Shown here in pieces: positions 24,146 to 33,254 of a stretch of 64,000 bases of DNA. The DNA is from Pseudomonas yamanorum (lineage in GTDB: Bacteria > Pseudomonadota > Gammaproteobacteria > Pseudomonadales > Pseudomonadaceae): NCBI RefSeq assembly GCF_900105735.1, contig NZ_LT629793.1:6262001-6326000 (forward strand). Reading direction: 5' to 3'. The first letter of the stretch is position 1. The number at the start of each line of letters is the position of its first letter. Made by a program: the position numbers and the translations under genes. The notes below the pieces were generated by a model. It made no database searches. It was given only the letters and a program-made list of their open reading frames with translations, and had not been told where the DNA came from.

Positions 24146-25699
24146 ATGGAATGGTTAGCGGATCCAACGGCCTGGCTCGGCCTGTTGACTTTGATTGTGC
24201 TGGAGCTGGTGCTGGGCATCGACAACCTGGTGTTTATCGCGATCCTGGCGGACAAGTTGCCGCCGGAGCAGCGTGACCGTGCGCGTCTGATCGGTTTGTC
24301 CCTGGCATTGCTGATGCGTCTGGGCTTGCTGGCAAGTATTTCGTGGTTGGTGACTCTGACCCAGCCGCTGTTCGAGGTGTTCGACAAGAGTTTCTCGGGC
24401 CGTGACTTGATCATGCTGTTTGGTGGGGTGTTCCTGTTGTTCAAGGCCACCATGGAATTGCATGAGCGGCTTGAGGGGCATGTGGCTCAGCGCACTGGCA
24501 ACGTGGCTTATGCGATGTTCTGGCCGATCGTTGCGCAGATTGTGGTGCTGGATGCGGTGTTCTCCCTCGATGCGGTGATTACTGCCGTGGGCATGGTGGA
24601 TGAGCTGGCGGTGATGATGATCGCGGTGATCATTTCCATCGGCCTGATGATCGTTGCCAGCAAGCCGCTGACCCGTTTCGTCAACGCCCACCCGACGGTG
24701 ATCATGCTGTGCCTGGGCTTCCTGATGATGATCGGTTTTGCCCTGACCGCAGAGGGCCTGGGCTTCCACATTCCTAAAGGCTATCTGTACGCGGCCATCG
24801 GTTTCTCGATCCTGATCGAGGTGTTCAACCAGATCGCTCGGTCGCGCCGCAAGAAGTCGGCTCAAGGCACGCTGCCGAGGCGTGAGCGCACGGCCCATGC
24901 GGTGATGCGTTTGCTCGGCGGGCGTAATCTGGCAGTGGAGGAGGTGGGTGAAGAGGTGGCCGACCTGCTGGATAACCCCGATGCCAACGGCGGGCCGCTG
25001 TTCGATCGGCGTGAGCGGGTGATGATCAGTGGCGTGCTGCAACTGGCTGAACGCCCGATCCGTACCCTGATGACGCCTCGGGCGAAGGTGGACTCTATAG
25101 ATCTGTCGGACGATCCCGACACTATCCGCCTGAAACTGATGCATTCGTCTTACTCGCGTCTGCCCTTGATCCGCAACGGTAATGTCGACGAGCCATTGGG
25201 CTTTGTGCACAAGAAGGAGTTGCTCAAGGAATACCTGGCCGGTAACGAGCCGAACCTGGAGCACTTGGCGCGCCGAGCGGTCAACCTGCTGGAGAGTTTT
25301 TCGATTCTCAATGCCCTGGAGCAGATGCGTCAGGAATCTACTCACATTGCGTTCGTGATCAACGAATTTGGTGACTTTATCGGGGTGTTGAGCATGACCG
25401 ACATCCTCGAGTCCATCGCCGGTGAGTTGCCGGATGCGAGTGAAGTCGAAGGGCCAGACATCGTTGAGGAAGAGGGTGGCTTTCGGGTTAATGGTGCCTT
25501 GAACCTTAACCTGATTCGCCAGCGCACCGGCTTCAAGGCGGTGGCGACGGAGGATTACCAGACCCTGGCCGGGCTGGTGATGAGCCTGCTGGATCGCCTC
25601 CCCGCCGTCGGCGATAGCCTGGAACATGAAGGGTGGCGCCTGACCGTGGCAGCGGTGGAGGAGCGGCGAGTTACTCAGGTGTTGCTGGCTCCTCTCTAA
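24146..25699 (+). CDS. TerC-CBS-CorC membrane protein (YegH/YoaE-like)
   Basis: A 517-residue protein in three parts: a TerC-family membrane domain (about residues 1-230, seven hydrophobic segments, with the conserved [20 protein letters not shown] and [13 protein letters not shown] motifs), a CBS pair (about 295-425; [16 protein letters not shown]) and a C-terminal CorC/HlyC domain (about 435-515; [12 protein letters not shown]). TerC proteins export Mn2+ or other metals, and CBS-CorC modules sense nucleotides and Mg2+, so it is probably a divalent metal exporter. The long 5' leader with a small ORF suggests post-transcriptional control. Confidence 0.9.
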   Translation: MEWLADPTAWLGLLTLIVLELVLGIDNLVFIAILADKLPPEQRDRARLIGLSLALLMRLGLLASISWLVTLTQPLFEVFDKSFSGRDLIMLFGGVFLLFKATMELHERLEGHVAQRTGNVAYAMFWPIVAQIVVLDAVFSLDAVITAVGMVDELAVMMIAVIISIGLMIVASKPLTRFVNAHPTVIMLCLGFLMMIGFALTAEGLGFHIPKGYLYAAIGFSILIEVFNQIARSRRKKSAQGTLPRRERTAHAVMRLLGGRNLAVEEVGEEVADLLDNPDANGGPLFDRRERVMISGVLQLAERPIRTLMTPRAKVDSIDLSDDPDTIRLKLMHSSYSRLPLIRNGNVDEPLGFVHKKELLKEYLAGNEPNLEHLARRAVNLLESFSILNALEQMRQESTHIAFVINEFGDFIGVLSMTDILESIAGELPDASEVEGPDIVEEEGGFRVNGALNLNLIRQRTGFKAVATEDYQTLAGLVMSLLDRLPAVGDSLEHEGWRLTVAAVEERRVTQVLLAPL

Positions 25700-25778
25700 C
25701 GGGTGAATTTCATTCGACGCTGCGCTGGCCTTTGGATAGCATCGGCGCTCATTGAACCGTTAAGGAAGGGTTACCCGA

Positions 25779-26621
25779 ATGACTTTGGACGTGCTTAAGA
25801 TTTCTGCATTTTGTGACGGTAACCAGGGCGGTAACCCGGCAGGCGTATGGATCGGTGACAACCTGCCGGAAGCCGCAGAAATGCAGCGTATCGCCCACGA
25901 AGTCGGGTTTTCGGAAACGGTATTCGCCTGCCCGCAGGATGACGGCTGGCGTGTGCGGTACTTCGCGCCGGAGTCCGAAGTCGCGTTTTGCGGGCACGCC
26001 ACCATCGCCCTCGGCGCGGCCTTGAGCCTGGCGCTGGGCGACGGTGAATTCCACCTGACCTTGAACAACGGCGATATTTCCGTCAGCGGTCGCAGCGAAG
26101 GCGACCTGATCGAAGCGGCCCTGCAATCCCCGCCAACCCGCAGCGCACCGGCCAACGATGCGCTGGTGGACGCGGGCCTGACCTTGTTCGGTTATACCCG
26201 CAATGACCTGGACCCGAGCATTCCGCCGGCGATCATCCATGCTGGCATTTCCCACCTGGTGCTGGCGCTCGACAGCCGCGCCAAGCTCAGCCAGATGCAC
26301 TATGAACTGGAAGCCGGTCGCCGCTACATGACCGACGCCGGTTTGGGCACCGTGGTGCTGGTGTTTGCAGAAAGCCCGACACTGTTCCACACCCGCAACC
26401 CGTTTGCGGTGGGTGGTGTGTACGAAGACCCCGCCACTGGCGCCGCGACCGCCGCCTTTGCCGGCTATCTGCGGGACCTGGGCTGGCCGCATAGCGGGTG
26501 CATCAACATCATTCAAGGCGAGGACATGGGCAGCCGTTCGCGTTTGCAGGCGCAGATCACTGATGAGAAGGGTGCCTCGATTCGGGTGTCGGGGACGGCG
26601 CGGTTGATGTTGGAGGACTGA
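25779..26621 (+). CDS. PhzF-family isomerase
   Basis: A 280-residue protein with the diaminopimelate epimerase-like double fold of the PhzF family: NQGGNPAGVWIGD at residues 9-20, Glu45 region (HEVGFSETVFA) carrying the catalytic Glu, the CGHATIALGAAL motif, and EDPATGAATAAFAGYL near the C-terminus. No phenazine genes are nearby, so it is more likely a housekeeping isomerase of unknown substrate than part of phenazine synthesis. Its last 65 bases overlap, on the opposite strand, the end of a thioredoxin-like gene. Confidence 0.88.
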   Translation: MTLDVLKISAFCDGNQGGNPAGVWIGDNLPEAAEMQRIAHEVGFSETVFACPQDDGWRVRYFAPESEVAFCGHATIALGAALSLALGDGEFHLTLNNGDISVSGRSEGDLIEAALQSPPTRSAPANDALVDAGLTLFGYTRNDLDPSIPPAIIHAGISHLVLALDSRAKLSQMHYELEAGRRYMTDAGLGTVVLVFAESPTLFHTRNPFAVGGVYEDPATGAATAAFAGYLRDLGWPHSGCINIIQGEDMGSRSRLQAQITDEKGASIRVSGTARLMLED

Positions 26622-26934
26622 TTCTGGTCTTGGCGAACGTCTCGCTCAGGGTCTTCTCGTCGAACCCCTTCAGCTTCTCGACCATCTCGCCGTTCTGGAA
26701 AACCAGCAGTGTGGGAGTGCCGGTTACCTCTGGGTGCCTCGGGGTTTGGGCAGTGTCGAGCACCAGGCTTTTCACGGAGCTGGCGTATTTCCCGGCAATC
26801 CGTTCAAACAGTGGCCCGGCTTCCCCGCAGGCCGGGCAATGCTGCGAAACAAACAGCATGAACACTGTTTTGTGTGCCTTGAGCACCTGCTGATACGCCT
26901 TGGCATCGGCAATCACCGCCGTTGCAATTCCCAT
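26557..26934 (-). CDS. Thioredoxin-like protein (CPAC active site)
   Basis: A 125-residue cytoplasmic thioredoxin fold. The active site is Cys33-Pro-Ala-Cys36 (SQHCPACGEAG) and the cis-proline is Pro74 (VTGTPTLLVFQNG). The dipeptide PA differs from the GP of classical thioredoxin, so redox potential and partners may differ. After about residue 105 the sequence is a Pro/Ser/Thr-rich tail without fold signals, and exactly this tail is encoded opposite the end of phzF, suggesting that the gene lost its original stop and was extended. Confidence 0.85.
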   Translation of the reverse strand: MGIATAVIADAKAYQQVLKAHKTVFMLFVSQHCPACGEAGPLFERIAGKYASSVKSLVLDTAQTPRHPEVTGTPTLLVFQNGEMVEKLKGFDEKTLSETFAKTRISPPTSTAPSPTPESRHPSHQ

Positions 26935-27031
26935 GATGATCTCCTTGAGCGAAAGGCCTGGCCCACGCTAATCCCGGCGATCAAAACCGTCTACTGTCAA
27001 AACTGACAGGTACCCACCTCCAACTGGTCCA

Positions 27032-27076
27032 TTGTGGCGAGGGAGCTTGCTCCCGCTGGGCTGCGCAGCAGCCCCG
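27032..27076. repeat. REP-like double palindrome
   Basis: GGGAGCTTGCTCCC and GGGCTGCGCAGCAGCCC are two adjacent palindromes in the form common to Pseudomonas REP elements (GTGGCGAGGGAGCTTGCTCCC type). It lies between the thioredoxin promoter side and the end of the small secreted-protein gene. Confidence 0.8.
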
Positions 27077-27082
27077 AAGGAT

Positions 27083-27319
27083 TCAGCGCTCCGCCCGCTC
27101 CCGAGCCTTCTTCGCCAACCCCACGCACTGCTTATAGTCGCCCTGATCCTTGGCATCCTTCGCCCGACGATACCCATGATGATTCTGCGTGGTGTAGTTC
27201 GTACTGAACGCCGCCTTCAGCTTGACCAGCTCGGCCTTGCATTCGCGCCGGTCATCCTTGGCGAACACCTGGGTAGCAAACGCCAGCGACAACAACATAA
27301 GGACAAGACTGATCTTCAT
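27083..27319 (-). CDS. Small periplasmic protein of unknown function
   Basis: A 78-residue protein with a clear signal peptide (residues 1-20, cleavage after VFA). The mature part of about 58 residues is very basic and charged (KDDRREC, YRRAKDAKDQGDYKQC), has two Cys that could form one disulfide, and looks helical. The start at 27319 has an AAGGAA site; the frame is open to 27370 but without a ribosome site. It resembles small conserved secreted proteins of pseudomonads; no function can be assigned. Confidence 0.65.
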   Translation of the reverse strand: MKISLVLMLLSLAFATQVFAKDDRRECKAELVKLKAAFSTNYTTQNHHGYRRAKDAKDQGDYKQCVGLAKKARERAER

Positions 27320-27574
27320 CTGAACGCGTTCCTTGGGGGCTCGATCATCTGCCAAGCCTAGCCCAGCCACGGGATTCTTCCATTCACGGCCGCCGCACCG
27401 CTGTGTGCACGGTAACGACCCGCACCCGCACCCAAATGTGGCCTGTCACCCCGGTGTGTAGCCAACGGTAGCAATCCGATTTCAGCTGCTGGCCCAGTGC
27501 CTTGTTGCCGATACAAATTTATCCCGTTGATTTAAAAAGAAATTAATCCCGCAATATTTTTCTGTTACTGCGTG

Positions 27575-27590
27575 TGGCACACTTTCTGCT
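27575..27590 (+). promoter_or_regulatory. Sigma-54 promoter of the amino acid ABC transporter operon
   Basis: TGGCACACTTTCTGCT matches the sigma-54 consensus TGGCACG-N4-TTGCW with exact spacing between the -24 GG and the -12 GC; only two of the conserved bases differ. It predicts a transcript start near 27602, about 54 bases before the binding protein start. Sigma-54 promoters are common for nitrogen-controlled amino acid importers in pseudomonads. Confidence 0.7.
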
Positions 27591-27615
27591 GTCTATTCCG
27601 TTGTTACATACTAAG

Positions 27616-27631
27616 TTCCGGTATAGCGGAA
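27616..27631. promoter_or_regulatory. Candidate IclR-family operator
   Basis: TTCCG-GTATAG-CGGAA is a 5-base-arm palindrome of the form seen at many IclR-family operators. It lies just downstream of the predicted sigma-54 start and 25 bases before the start codon, where a bound repressor would block elongation. An IclR-type regulator is encoded in the same gene group at 31258-32022. Confidence 0.55.
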
Positions 27632-27655
27632 TACACAACCCCTGGAGTGCTTGTC

Positions 27656-28504
27656 ATGCATCACCGACCTTCCGTGTTCAAAGCGTGTGTTTTTCTCTTC
27701 GCCGCATCGGCTTCCCTCGCCAGCGTAGTGCAGGCGGCGGACAGCAAGCTCGATACAGTGCTCAAGCGTGGGCATCTGATCGTGGGTACAGGCAGTACCA
27801 ATGCGCCGTGGCACTTCCAGGGAGCGGATGGCAAGTTGCAAGGTTTTGATATCGACATCGGCCACATCGTGGCCAAGGGGTTGTTCAACGACCCGAGCAA
27901 AGTCGAATACGTGGTGCAGTCCTCCGACGCCCGGATTCCCAACCTGTTGACCGACAAGGTCGACATGAGCTGCCAGTTCATCACCGTCACCGCCAGCCGT
28001 GCGCAGCAAGTGGCCTTCACCCTGCCGTACTACCGCGAAGGCGTGGGGCTGCTGCTGCCGGCCAACAGCAAGTACAAGGAAATCGAAGACCTGCAGGCGG
28101 CCGGCGACAGCGTCACCGTGGCCGTGCTGCAAAACGTCTACGCCGAAGAACTGGTGCACCAGGCCTTGCCTAAAGCCAAGGTCGACCAGTACGACAGCGT
28201 CGACCTGATGTACCAGGCCGTGAACTCCGGCCGTGCCGACACCGCCGCCACGGACCAGTCCTCGGTCAAGTACCTGATGGTGCAAAACCCGGGCCGCTAC
28301 CGCAGCCCGGCCTACGCCTGGAGCCCCCAGACCTACGCGTGCGCCGTCAAGCGTGGCGACCAGGACTGGCTGAACTTCGTCAACACCGCGCTGCACGAAG
28401 CCATGACCGGCGTGGAGTTCCCGATGTACAAGGCCTCGTTCAAGCAATGGTTCGGTGTGGATCTGCCAGAGCCTGCGATCGGTTTCCCGGTTGAGTTCAA
28501 GTAA
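27656..28504 (+). CDS. Polar amino acid-type ABC transporter substrate-binding protein
   Basis: A 282-residue periplasmic binding protein with a signal peptide (residues 1-27, cleavage after VQA) and a SBP_bac_3 fold: LIVGTGSTNAPWHFQGADGK, GFDIDIGHIVAKGL, the ligand-carboxylate Arg in SSDARIPNLL, and TVTASRAQQVAFTLPYY. The start at 27656 has GGAG upstream. It is the first gene of an operon with two permeases, an ATPase and RidA, under the sigma-54-type promoter and IclR-type site. The ligand is an alpha-amino acid-like compound; context points to a hydroxylated or D-configured one. Confidence 0.9.
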   Translation: MHHRPSVFKACVFLFAASASLASVVQAADSKLDTVLKRGHLIVGTGSTNAPWHFQGADGKLQGFDIDIGHIVAKGLFNDPSKVEYVVQSSDARIPNLLTDKVDMSCQFITVTASRAQQVAFTLPYYREGVGLLLPANSKYKEIEDLQAAGDSVTVAVLQNVYAEELVHQALPKAKVDQYDSVDLMYQAVNSGRADTAATDQSSVKYLMVQNPGRYRSPAYAWSPQTYACAVKRGDQDWLNFVNTALHEAMTGVEFPMYKASFKQWFGVDLPEPAIGFPVEFK

Positions 28505-28557
28505 TTCGTAAACACTGGGGGCGTCGCTGACGGCGCCCCAATCAGGTACTGCTGACC

Positions 28558-29220
28558 ATGAACTATCAGTTGAACTTTGCCGCTGTGTGGCGCGACTTCC
28601 CCAGCTTGCTGGCGGGGCTCGGCCTCGGCCTTGAACTGGCACTGCTGTCCATCGCCATCGGTTGCGTGATCGGCCTGTTGATGGCGTTTGCCATGCTGTC
28701 CAGACACCGCGCGCTGCGCATCGTGGCCTCGGTGTATGTGACGGTGATCCGCAACACCCCGATCCTGGTGCTGATCCTGTTGATCTACTTCGCCTTGCCC
28801 AGCCTCGGGATCCGGCTGGACAAGATCCCCTCGTTCATCATCACCCTGTCGCTGTACGCCGGTGCCTACCTCACCGAAGTATTCCGCGCAGGCCTCTTGA
28901 ACATTCCCAAGGGGTTGCGTGAAGCGGGCCTGGCCATCGGCCTGGGCGAATGGCGCATCCGCGCGTACATCACCGTGCCGGTGATGCTGCGCAACGTGTT
29001 GCCGGCGCTGTCGAACAACTTTATCTCGCTGTTCAAGGACACCTCCCTCGCGGCCGCCATCGCGGTGCCGGAGCTGACCTATTACGCCCGCAAGATCAAC
29101 GTCGAAAGCTACCGGGTGATTGAAACCTGGATAGTCACGACCGCGCTCTACGTGGCTGCCTGTTACCTCATTGCCATGCTGCTCCGTTACCTGGAACAGC
29201 GTTTGGCGATTCGCCGCTAA
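28558..29220 (+). CDS. Polar amino acid-type ABC transporter permease, first subunit
   Basis: A 220-residue HisMQ-type permease with about five membrane segments and the EAA-loop region in the second half (FRAGLLNIPKGLREAGLAIG). It pairs with the next gene, 9 bases downstream, to form the channel. Confidence 0.92.
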   Translation: MNYQLNFAAVWRDFPSLLAGLGLGLELALLSIAIGCVIGLLMAFAMLSRHRALRIVASVYVTVIRNTPILVLILLIYFALPSLGIRLDKIPSFIITLSLYAGAYLTEVFRAGLLNIPKGLREAGLAIGLGEWRIRAYITVPVMLRNVLPALSNNFISLFKDTSLAAAIAVPELTYYARKINVESYRVIETWIVTTALYVAACYLIAMLLRYLEQRLAIRR

Positions 29221-29229
29221 GGAGCCCCC

Positions 29230-29892
29230 ATGTACGAATCCCCCAGCTGGCTGCATGAGTTGTGGATCGCCCGGGAAACCCTCTGGGCGGGGTTCCAGAC
29301 CAGCGTTTACTGCTCGGCCCTGGCCATCATCTTCGGCACCCTGATCGGCATCGTTGCCGGATTGATCCTGACCTACGGCAAATTCTGGATGCGCGTACCG
29401 TTTCGCCTGTACGTCGACCTGATCCGCGGAACGCCAGTGTTTGTGCTGGTGCTGGCATGCTTCTACATGCTGCCGGCACTCGGCTGGCAGATCACCGCGT
29501 TCCAGGCCGGTGCCGTGGGCTTGACGCTGTTCTGCGGCTCCCACGTTTCGGAAATCGTGCGCGGTGCGTTGCAAGCCATTCCCAAGGGGCAACTGGAAGC
29601 CGGCAAGGCCATCGGCCTGACGTTCTACCAGTCCCTGGGCTACGTGCTGTTGCCTCAGGCCCTGCGGCAGATCCTGCCGACCTGGGTCAACTCGTCCACG
29701 GAAATCGTCAAGGCGTCTACCTTGCTGTCGGTGATCGGCGTGGCCGAATTGCTCCTCAGCACCCAACAGGTCATTGCCCGGACGTTCATGACCCTGGAGT
29801 TCTACCTGTTCGCAGGCTTTATGTTTTTTGTCATCAACTACGCCATCGAATTACTGGGGCGTTACATTGAAAAGCGGGTGGCGTTGCCATGA
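29230..29892 (+). CDS. Polar amino acid-type ABC transporter permease, second subunit
   Basis: A 220-residue HisMQ-type permease with [14 protein letters not shown] in an early membrane segment and an EAA-loop ([20 protein letters not shown]). Its stop overlaps the ATPase start by 4 bases, so the two are translationally coupled. Confidence 0.92.
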   Translation: MYESPSWLHELWIARETLWAGFQTSVYCSALAIIFGTLIGIVAGLILTYGKFWMRVPFRLYVDLIRGTPVFVLVLACFYMLPALGWQITAFQAGAVGLTLFCGSHVSEIVRGALQAIPKGQLEAGKAIGLTFYQSLGYVLLPQALRQILPTWVNSSTEIVKASTLLSVIGVAELLLSTQQVIARTFMTLEFYLFAGFMFFVINYAIELLGRYIEKRVALP

Positions 29893-30674
29893 ACCAATCC
29901 TCAAATGAAAGCCAGCCGCTGCTGAACATTCGCGGCCTGCGTAAACAGTACGGCCCGGTGGAAGTGCTCAAGGGCGTCGACCTGAGCATGCAGCGCGGCA
30001 ACGTCGTGACGTTGATCGGCTCCAGCGGTTCGGGCAAGACCACGCTCCTGCGCTGCGTCAACCTGCTGGAAGAATTCCAGGGCGGCCAGATCACCCTCGA
30101 CGGTGAATCCATCGGCTACAGCGACGTCGGCGGCAAGCGCGTGCGTCACCCGGAGCGGGTGATCTCCCAACACCGTGCGATGACCGGCATGGCGTTCCAG
30201 CAGTTCAATTTGTTCCCGCACTTGACCGCCTTGCAGAACGTCACCCTGGGCCTGCTCAAGGTCAAAAAGATGGGCAAGGACGAGGCGGTTGCACTGGCGG
30301 AAAAATGGCTGGACCGTGTCGGCCTGCTGGAACGCCGCAATCACTTCCCGGGCCAACTGTCGGGCGGCCAGCAACAGCGCGTGGCGATTGCCCGGGCGAT
30401 TGCGATGAACCCGAGCCTGATGCTGTTCGACGAAGTCACCTCGGCCCTGGACCCGGAGCTGGTGGGCGAAGTGCTCAGTGTGATCAAGGGTTTGGCGGAA
30501 GAGGGCATGACCATGTTGCTGGTCACCCACGAAATGCGGTTTGCCTATGAAGTCTCGGACAAGATCGTCTTCATGAACCAGGGCCGCATTGAAGAACAGG
30601 GGCCGCCGAAAGACATTTTCGAACGCCCGCAATCGCCGCGACTGGCGGAATTTCTCAAGAACATTCGTTTTTAA
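29889..30674 (+). CDS. Polar amino acid-type ABC transporter ATP-binding protein
   Basis: A 261-residue ATPase: Walker [10 protein letters not shown] (about residues 38-46), Q-loop [18 protein letters not shown], signature [15 protein letters not shown], Walker [15 protein letters not shown] and switch His in LVTHEMRFA. In Walker B the usual Asp-Glu-Pro-Thr is Asp-Glu-Val-Thr, a common variant of this subfamily. It powers the preceding two permeases. Confidence 0.93.
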   Translation: MNQSSNESQPLLNIRGLRKQYGPVEVLKGVDLSMQRGNVVTLIGSSGSGKTTLLRCVNLLEEFQGGQITLDGESIGYSDVGGKRVRHPERVISQHRAMTGMAFQQFNLFPHLTALQNVTLGLLKVKKMGKDEAVALAEKWLDRVGLLERRNHFPGQLSGGQQQRVAIARAIAMNPSLMLFDEVTSALDPELVGEVLSVIKGLAEEGMTMLLVTHEMRFAYEVSDKIVFMNQGRIEEQGPPKDIFERPQSPRLAEFLKNIRF

Positions 30675-30698
30675 TTCACTCGTTTCAGGAGATCCATT

Positions 30699-31088
30699 AT
30701 GAGCATTACTCGTTACGGCACCGGCGCCACGGCCGGCGGCGGCCAGCCTCGTCCTTTCGCCCGCGCGGTGGAAGCGGATGGCTGGTTGTACGTGTCGGGC
30801 CAGGTGCCGGCGGTGGACGGTGAAATCATCACCGGCGGCATCGTCGAGCAGACGCACCAGACCATGCGCAACGTGGTGGCGATTCTCGAAGAAGCCGGCT
30901 ACGCCCTGGAAGACGTGGTGCGCGTCGGTGTGTGGCTGGAAGACCCACGGGACTTCTGGAGCTTCAACAAAGTGTTCGGCGAATACTTCAACCCGGAACA
31001 CGCCCCGGCGCGGGCCTGTGTGCAGGCGAACATGATGGTCGATTGCAAGGTTGAGATTGATTGCGTGGCCTACAAGAAAAAAGGCTAA
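30699..31088 (+). CDS. RidA-family reactive intermediate imine/enamine deaminase
   Basis: A 129-residue RidA protein with the catalytic Arg105 in HAPARACVQA, the WLYVSGQVPAVDG strand pair and the terminal KVEIDCVAY. RidA hydrolyses the enamine/imine released by PLP-dependent dehydratases, speeding formation of the 2-oxo acid and protecting other PLP enzymes. It follows the ABC ATPase by 24 bases and precedes, in the same gene group, a PLP enzyme of the dehydratase type, which is a direct functional link. AGGAGA precedes the start. Confidence 0.92.
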   Translation: MSITRYGTGATAGGGQPRPFARAVEADGWLYVSGQVPAVDGEIITGGIVEQTHQTMRNVVAILEEAGYALEDVVRVGVWLEDPRDFWSFNKVFGEYFNPEHAPARACVQANMMVDCKVEIDCVAYKKKG

Positions 31089-31120
31089 ATGCCCGTCTCT
31101 TGAGACCACAGGAGACCCAA

Positions 31121-31210
31121 TGTGGGAGCGGGCTTGCTCGCGAATGCGGTGGATCAGTTGTAGATGTATTCACTGACACACCGCTTTCGCGAGCAAGCCC
31201 GCTCCCACAG
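31121..31210. repeat. REPIN (inverted REP pair)
   Basis: GTGGGAGCGGGCTTGCTCGCGA and its complement enclose about 46 bases. The loop (GCGGTGGATCAG...CACTGACACACCGC) is clearly related to that of the REPIN at 41834-41926, so the two are recent copies of one another. Confidence 0.92.
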
Positions 31211-31257
31211 GGGATCTGTGTTGATAGCTATATCTTCAAACGGGACCGACGACTGCC

Positions 31258-32022
31258 ATGACCGAAGACACCATCAAACGCCGCGCCAAAGGCCTCGACC
31301 GGGCGTTCGATATCCTCGATTTCCTCAAGGAGATCGGCCAGCCCCTGCGCCCGAATGATATCGCCAGTGGCATTGGCAGCCCCAAATCCACGGTCTACGA
31401 ACTGGTGGCCTCGCTGCTGGAACGGCGCATCCTCGAAACCGTCGGCAAGGACGGTCATGTCTACCTCGGCCGTCAGTTGTACTTCCTCGGCCAGGCCCAT
31501 CTGCGCCATTTCGACCTGACCCGTGAAGCCGACCACGCCCTGCAGGAAATCGTCAGCCAGACCCACGAAACGGCACAGATGTGCCTGCTCAATGGGCGCA
31601 AATACACCGTGGCCCTGATGCGCGAAGGCGAGCGGCATTTCCGCATTTCCTCAGACATCGGCGAGAACGCGCCCATCCCCTGGACCGCCTCCGGCCGCCT
31701 GCTGTTGGGCCACCTGAGCGACCAGCAAATCATCGACCTGATCGACTATGACGACTTCATCCTCCCGGACGGTCAGCGCCTGCCTCTGGAAACCTTCCTC
31801 GGGCAAATCCGCCAGGCCACCCTCGACGGATTCTTCTCCTTCGACAGCGTCGCCGACACCTTTACCCATTGCTTTGCCGCCCCGGTTCGGGACGCTCAAG
31901 GCATCAGCATTGCGACCCTGTGCATCGTCGCCCCACGGGCCGATGCCCTCAAAAACTACAACGACTATCGCCGGGTACTGATCGAAAGCGCGAACAACCT
32001 GGCCCGTCGCATCAACGAATAG
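31258..32022 (+). CDS. IclR-family transcriptional regulator
   Basis: A 254-residue regulator: winged helix at residues 10-75 (GLDRAFDILDFLKEIGQPLR, then DIASGIGSPKSTVYELV), IclR effector domain at about 85-250 (ETAQMCLLNGRKY, IPWTASGRLLLGHLSD). It lies between the ABC/RidA genes and the PLP enzyme, all on one strand, and is the probable user of the TTCCG-N6-CGGAA palindrome at 27616. The effector is likely the pathway substrate or a 2-oxo acid. Confidence 0.9.
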   Translation: MTEDTIKRRAKGLDRAFDILDFLKEIGQPLRPNDIASGIGSPKSTVYELVASLLERRILETVGKDGHVYLGRQLYFLGQAHLRHFDLTREADHALQEIVSQTHETAQMCLLNGRKYTVALMREGERHFRISSDIGENAPIPWTASGRLLLGHLSDQQIIDLIDYDDFILPDGQRLPLETFLGQIRQATLDGFFSFDSVADTFTHCFAAPVRDAQGISIATLCIVAPRADALKNYNDYRRVLIESANNLARRINE

Positions 32023-32031
32023 GAAACACTT

Positions 32032-33240
32032 ATGTCTGCCTTCAATGCCGTTGAAAAAGGCGCCGCCCCGGTCGGTGCGCATCTGGTGCGTGACGTCAGC
32101 CTGCCGGCCCTGGTGCTGCACCGCGATGCCCTGGAACATAACATCCGCTGGATGCAGGATTTCGTCAGCAACAGTGGCGCGCAGCTGGCGCCCCACGGCA
32201 AGACCAGCATGATGCCGGCGCTGTTCCAGCGGCAGATCGAGCAGGGCGCCTGGGGCATCACCCTGGCCAACGCCGTGCAGACCCGCGCCGCGTATGCCGG
32301 TGGGGTTCGCCGGGTGTTGATGGCCAACCAACTGGTGGGCGCGCCGAACATGGCGCTGATTGCCGACCTACTGGCCGACCCCGAATTCGACTTCCACTGC
32401 ATGGTCGACCACCCGGACAACGTGGCCGACCTGGGTTTGTTCTTTGCCGCCCGTGGCTTGCGCCTGAACGTGATGATCGAATACGGCGTGGTCGGCGGCC
32501 GTTGCGGTTGCCGCACTGAACAACAGGTGCTCGACCTGGCCAAGGCGATCAAGGCCCAGCCTGCGCTGGCCCTCACCGGCATCGAAGGCTACGAAGGGGT
32601 GATCCACGGCGAGCACGCCATCAGTGGCATCCGCGAATTCGCCGCCTCCCTGGTGCGCCTCGCCGTCGACCTGCAAAACAGCGGCGCCTTCGACCTGGCC
32701 AAGCCCATCATCACCGCCTCGGGTTCGGCCTGGTACGACCTGATCGCCGAATCCTTCGAAGCCCAGAACGCCGCCGGCCGCTTCCTCAGCGTATTGCGCC
32801 CGGGGAGCTACGTGGCGCACGACCATGGCATCTACAAAGAAGCACAGTGCTGCGTACTCGACCGCCGCAGCGACCTCAACGAAGGCCTGCGCCCGGCGCT
32901 GGAAGTCTGGGCCCACGTGCAATCGCTGCCGGAGCCAGGCTTCGCGGTGATCGCCCTGGGCAAGCGCGACGTCGCCTACGACGCCGGCCTGCCAGTGCCG
33001 CTCAAGCGCTACAAGGCGGGCGTGCTGCCGGCCGAGGGTGATGACGTGACCGCGTGCAAGGTCACCGCCGTGATGGACCAGCATGCGTTCATGGTGGTTG
33101 CGCCGGGGGTTGAGTTGCGCATTGGCGACATCATCTCCTTCGGTACTTCCCACCCGTGCCTGACCTTCGACAAGTGGCAAGTGGGTAATTTGGTGGATGA
33201 GCAGTTGCAGGTGATCGAAAGCCTGCATACCTGCTTCTAG
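32032..33240 (+). CDS. PLP-dependent amino acid deaminase of the DSD1/D-threonine aldolase fold
   Basis: A 402-residue fold-type III PLP enzyme. Lys57 in APHGKTSMMP is the PLP lysine. The alanine racemase-like barrel covers about residues 20-270, and the C-terminal domain ends with SHPCLTF, where His374 and Cys376 form the metal pair His-x-Cys of eukaryotic-type D-serine dehydratases; D-threonine aldolases have His-x-Asp here. It should eliminate water from a D-configured beta-hydroxy amino acid to give a 2-oxo acid and ammonia. The neighbouring RidA and keto-deoxy-gluconate kinase-like gene suggest D-glucosaminate or a similar substrate (inference). It starts 9 bases after the iclR-type stop. 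Confidence 0.85.
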   Translation: MSAFNAVEKGAAPVGAHLVRDVSLPALVLHRDALEHNIRWMQDFVSNSGAQLAPHGKTSMMPALFQRQIEQGAWGITLANAVQTRAAYAGGVRRVLMANQLVGAPNMALIADLLADPEFDFHCMVDHPDNVADLGLFFAARGLRLNVMIEYGVVGGRCGCRTEQQVLDLAKAIKAQPALALTGIEGYEGVIHGEHAISGIREFAASLVRLAVDLQNSGAFDLAKPIITASGSAWYDLIAESFEAQNAAGRFLSVLRPGSYVAHDHGIYKEAQCCVLDRRSDLNEGLRPALEVWAHVQSLPEPGFAVIALGKRDVAYDAGLPVPLKRYKAGVLPAEGDDVTACKVTAVMDQHAFMVVAPGVELRIGDIISFGTSHPCLTFDKWQVGNLVDEQLQVIESLHTCF

Positions 33241-33254
33241 ACCGAGTCGCGCCT

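Noticed and set aside
24155-25627. A 490-codon open frame on the minus strand
   Set aside because: It is the antisense shadow of the TerC-CBS-CorC gene; its translation is His/Gln/Arg-rich without any fold motif. Similar long antisense frames opposite the potE, yej and aacS genes were dismissed for the same reason.
25779-26621. Phenazine biosynthesis
   Set aside because: PhzF homologues are common outside phenazine clusters and no other phz gene is present nearby.
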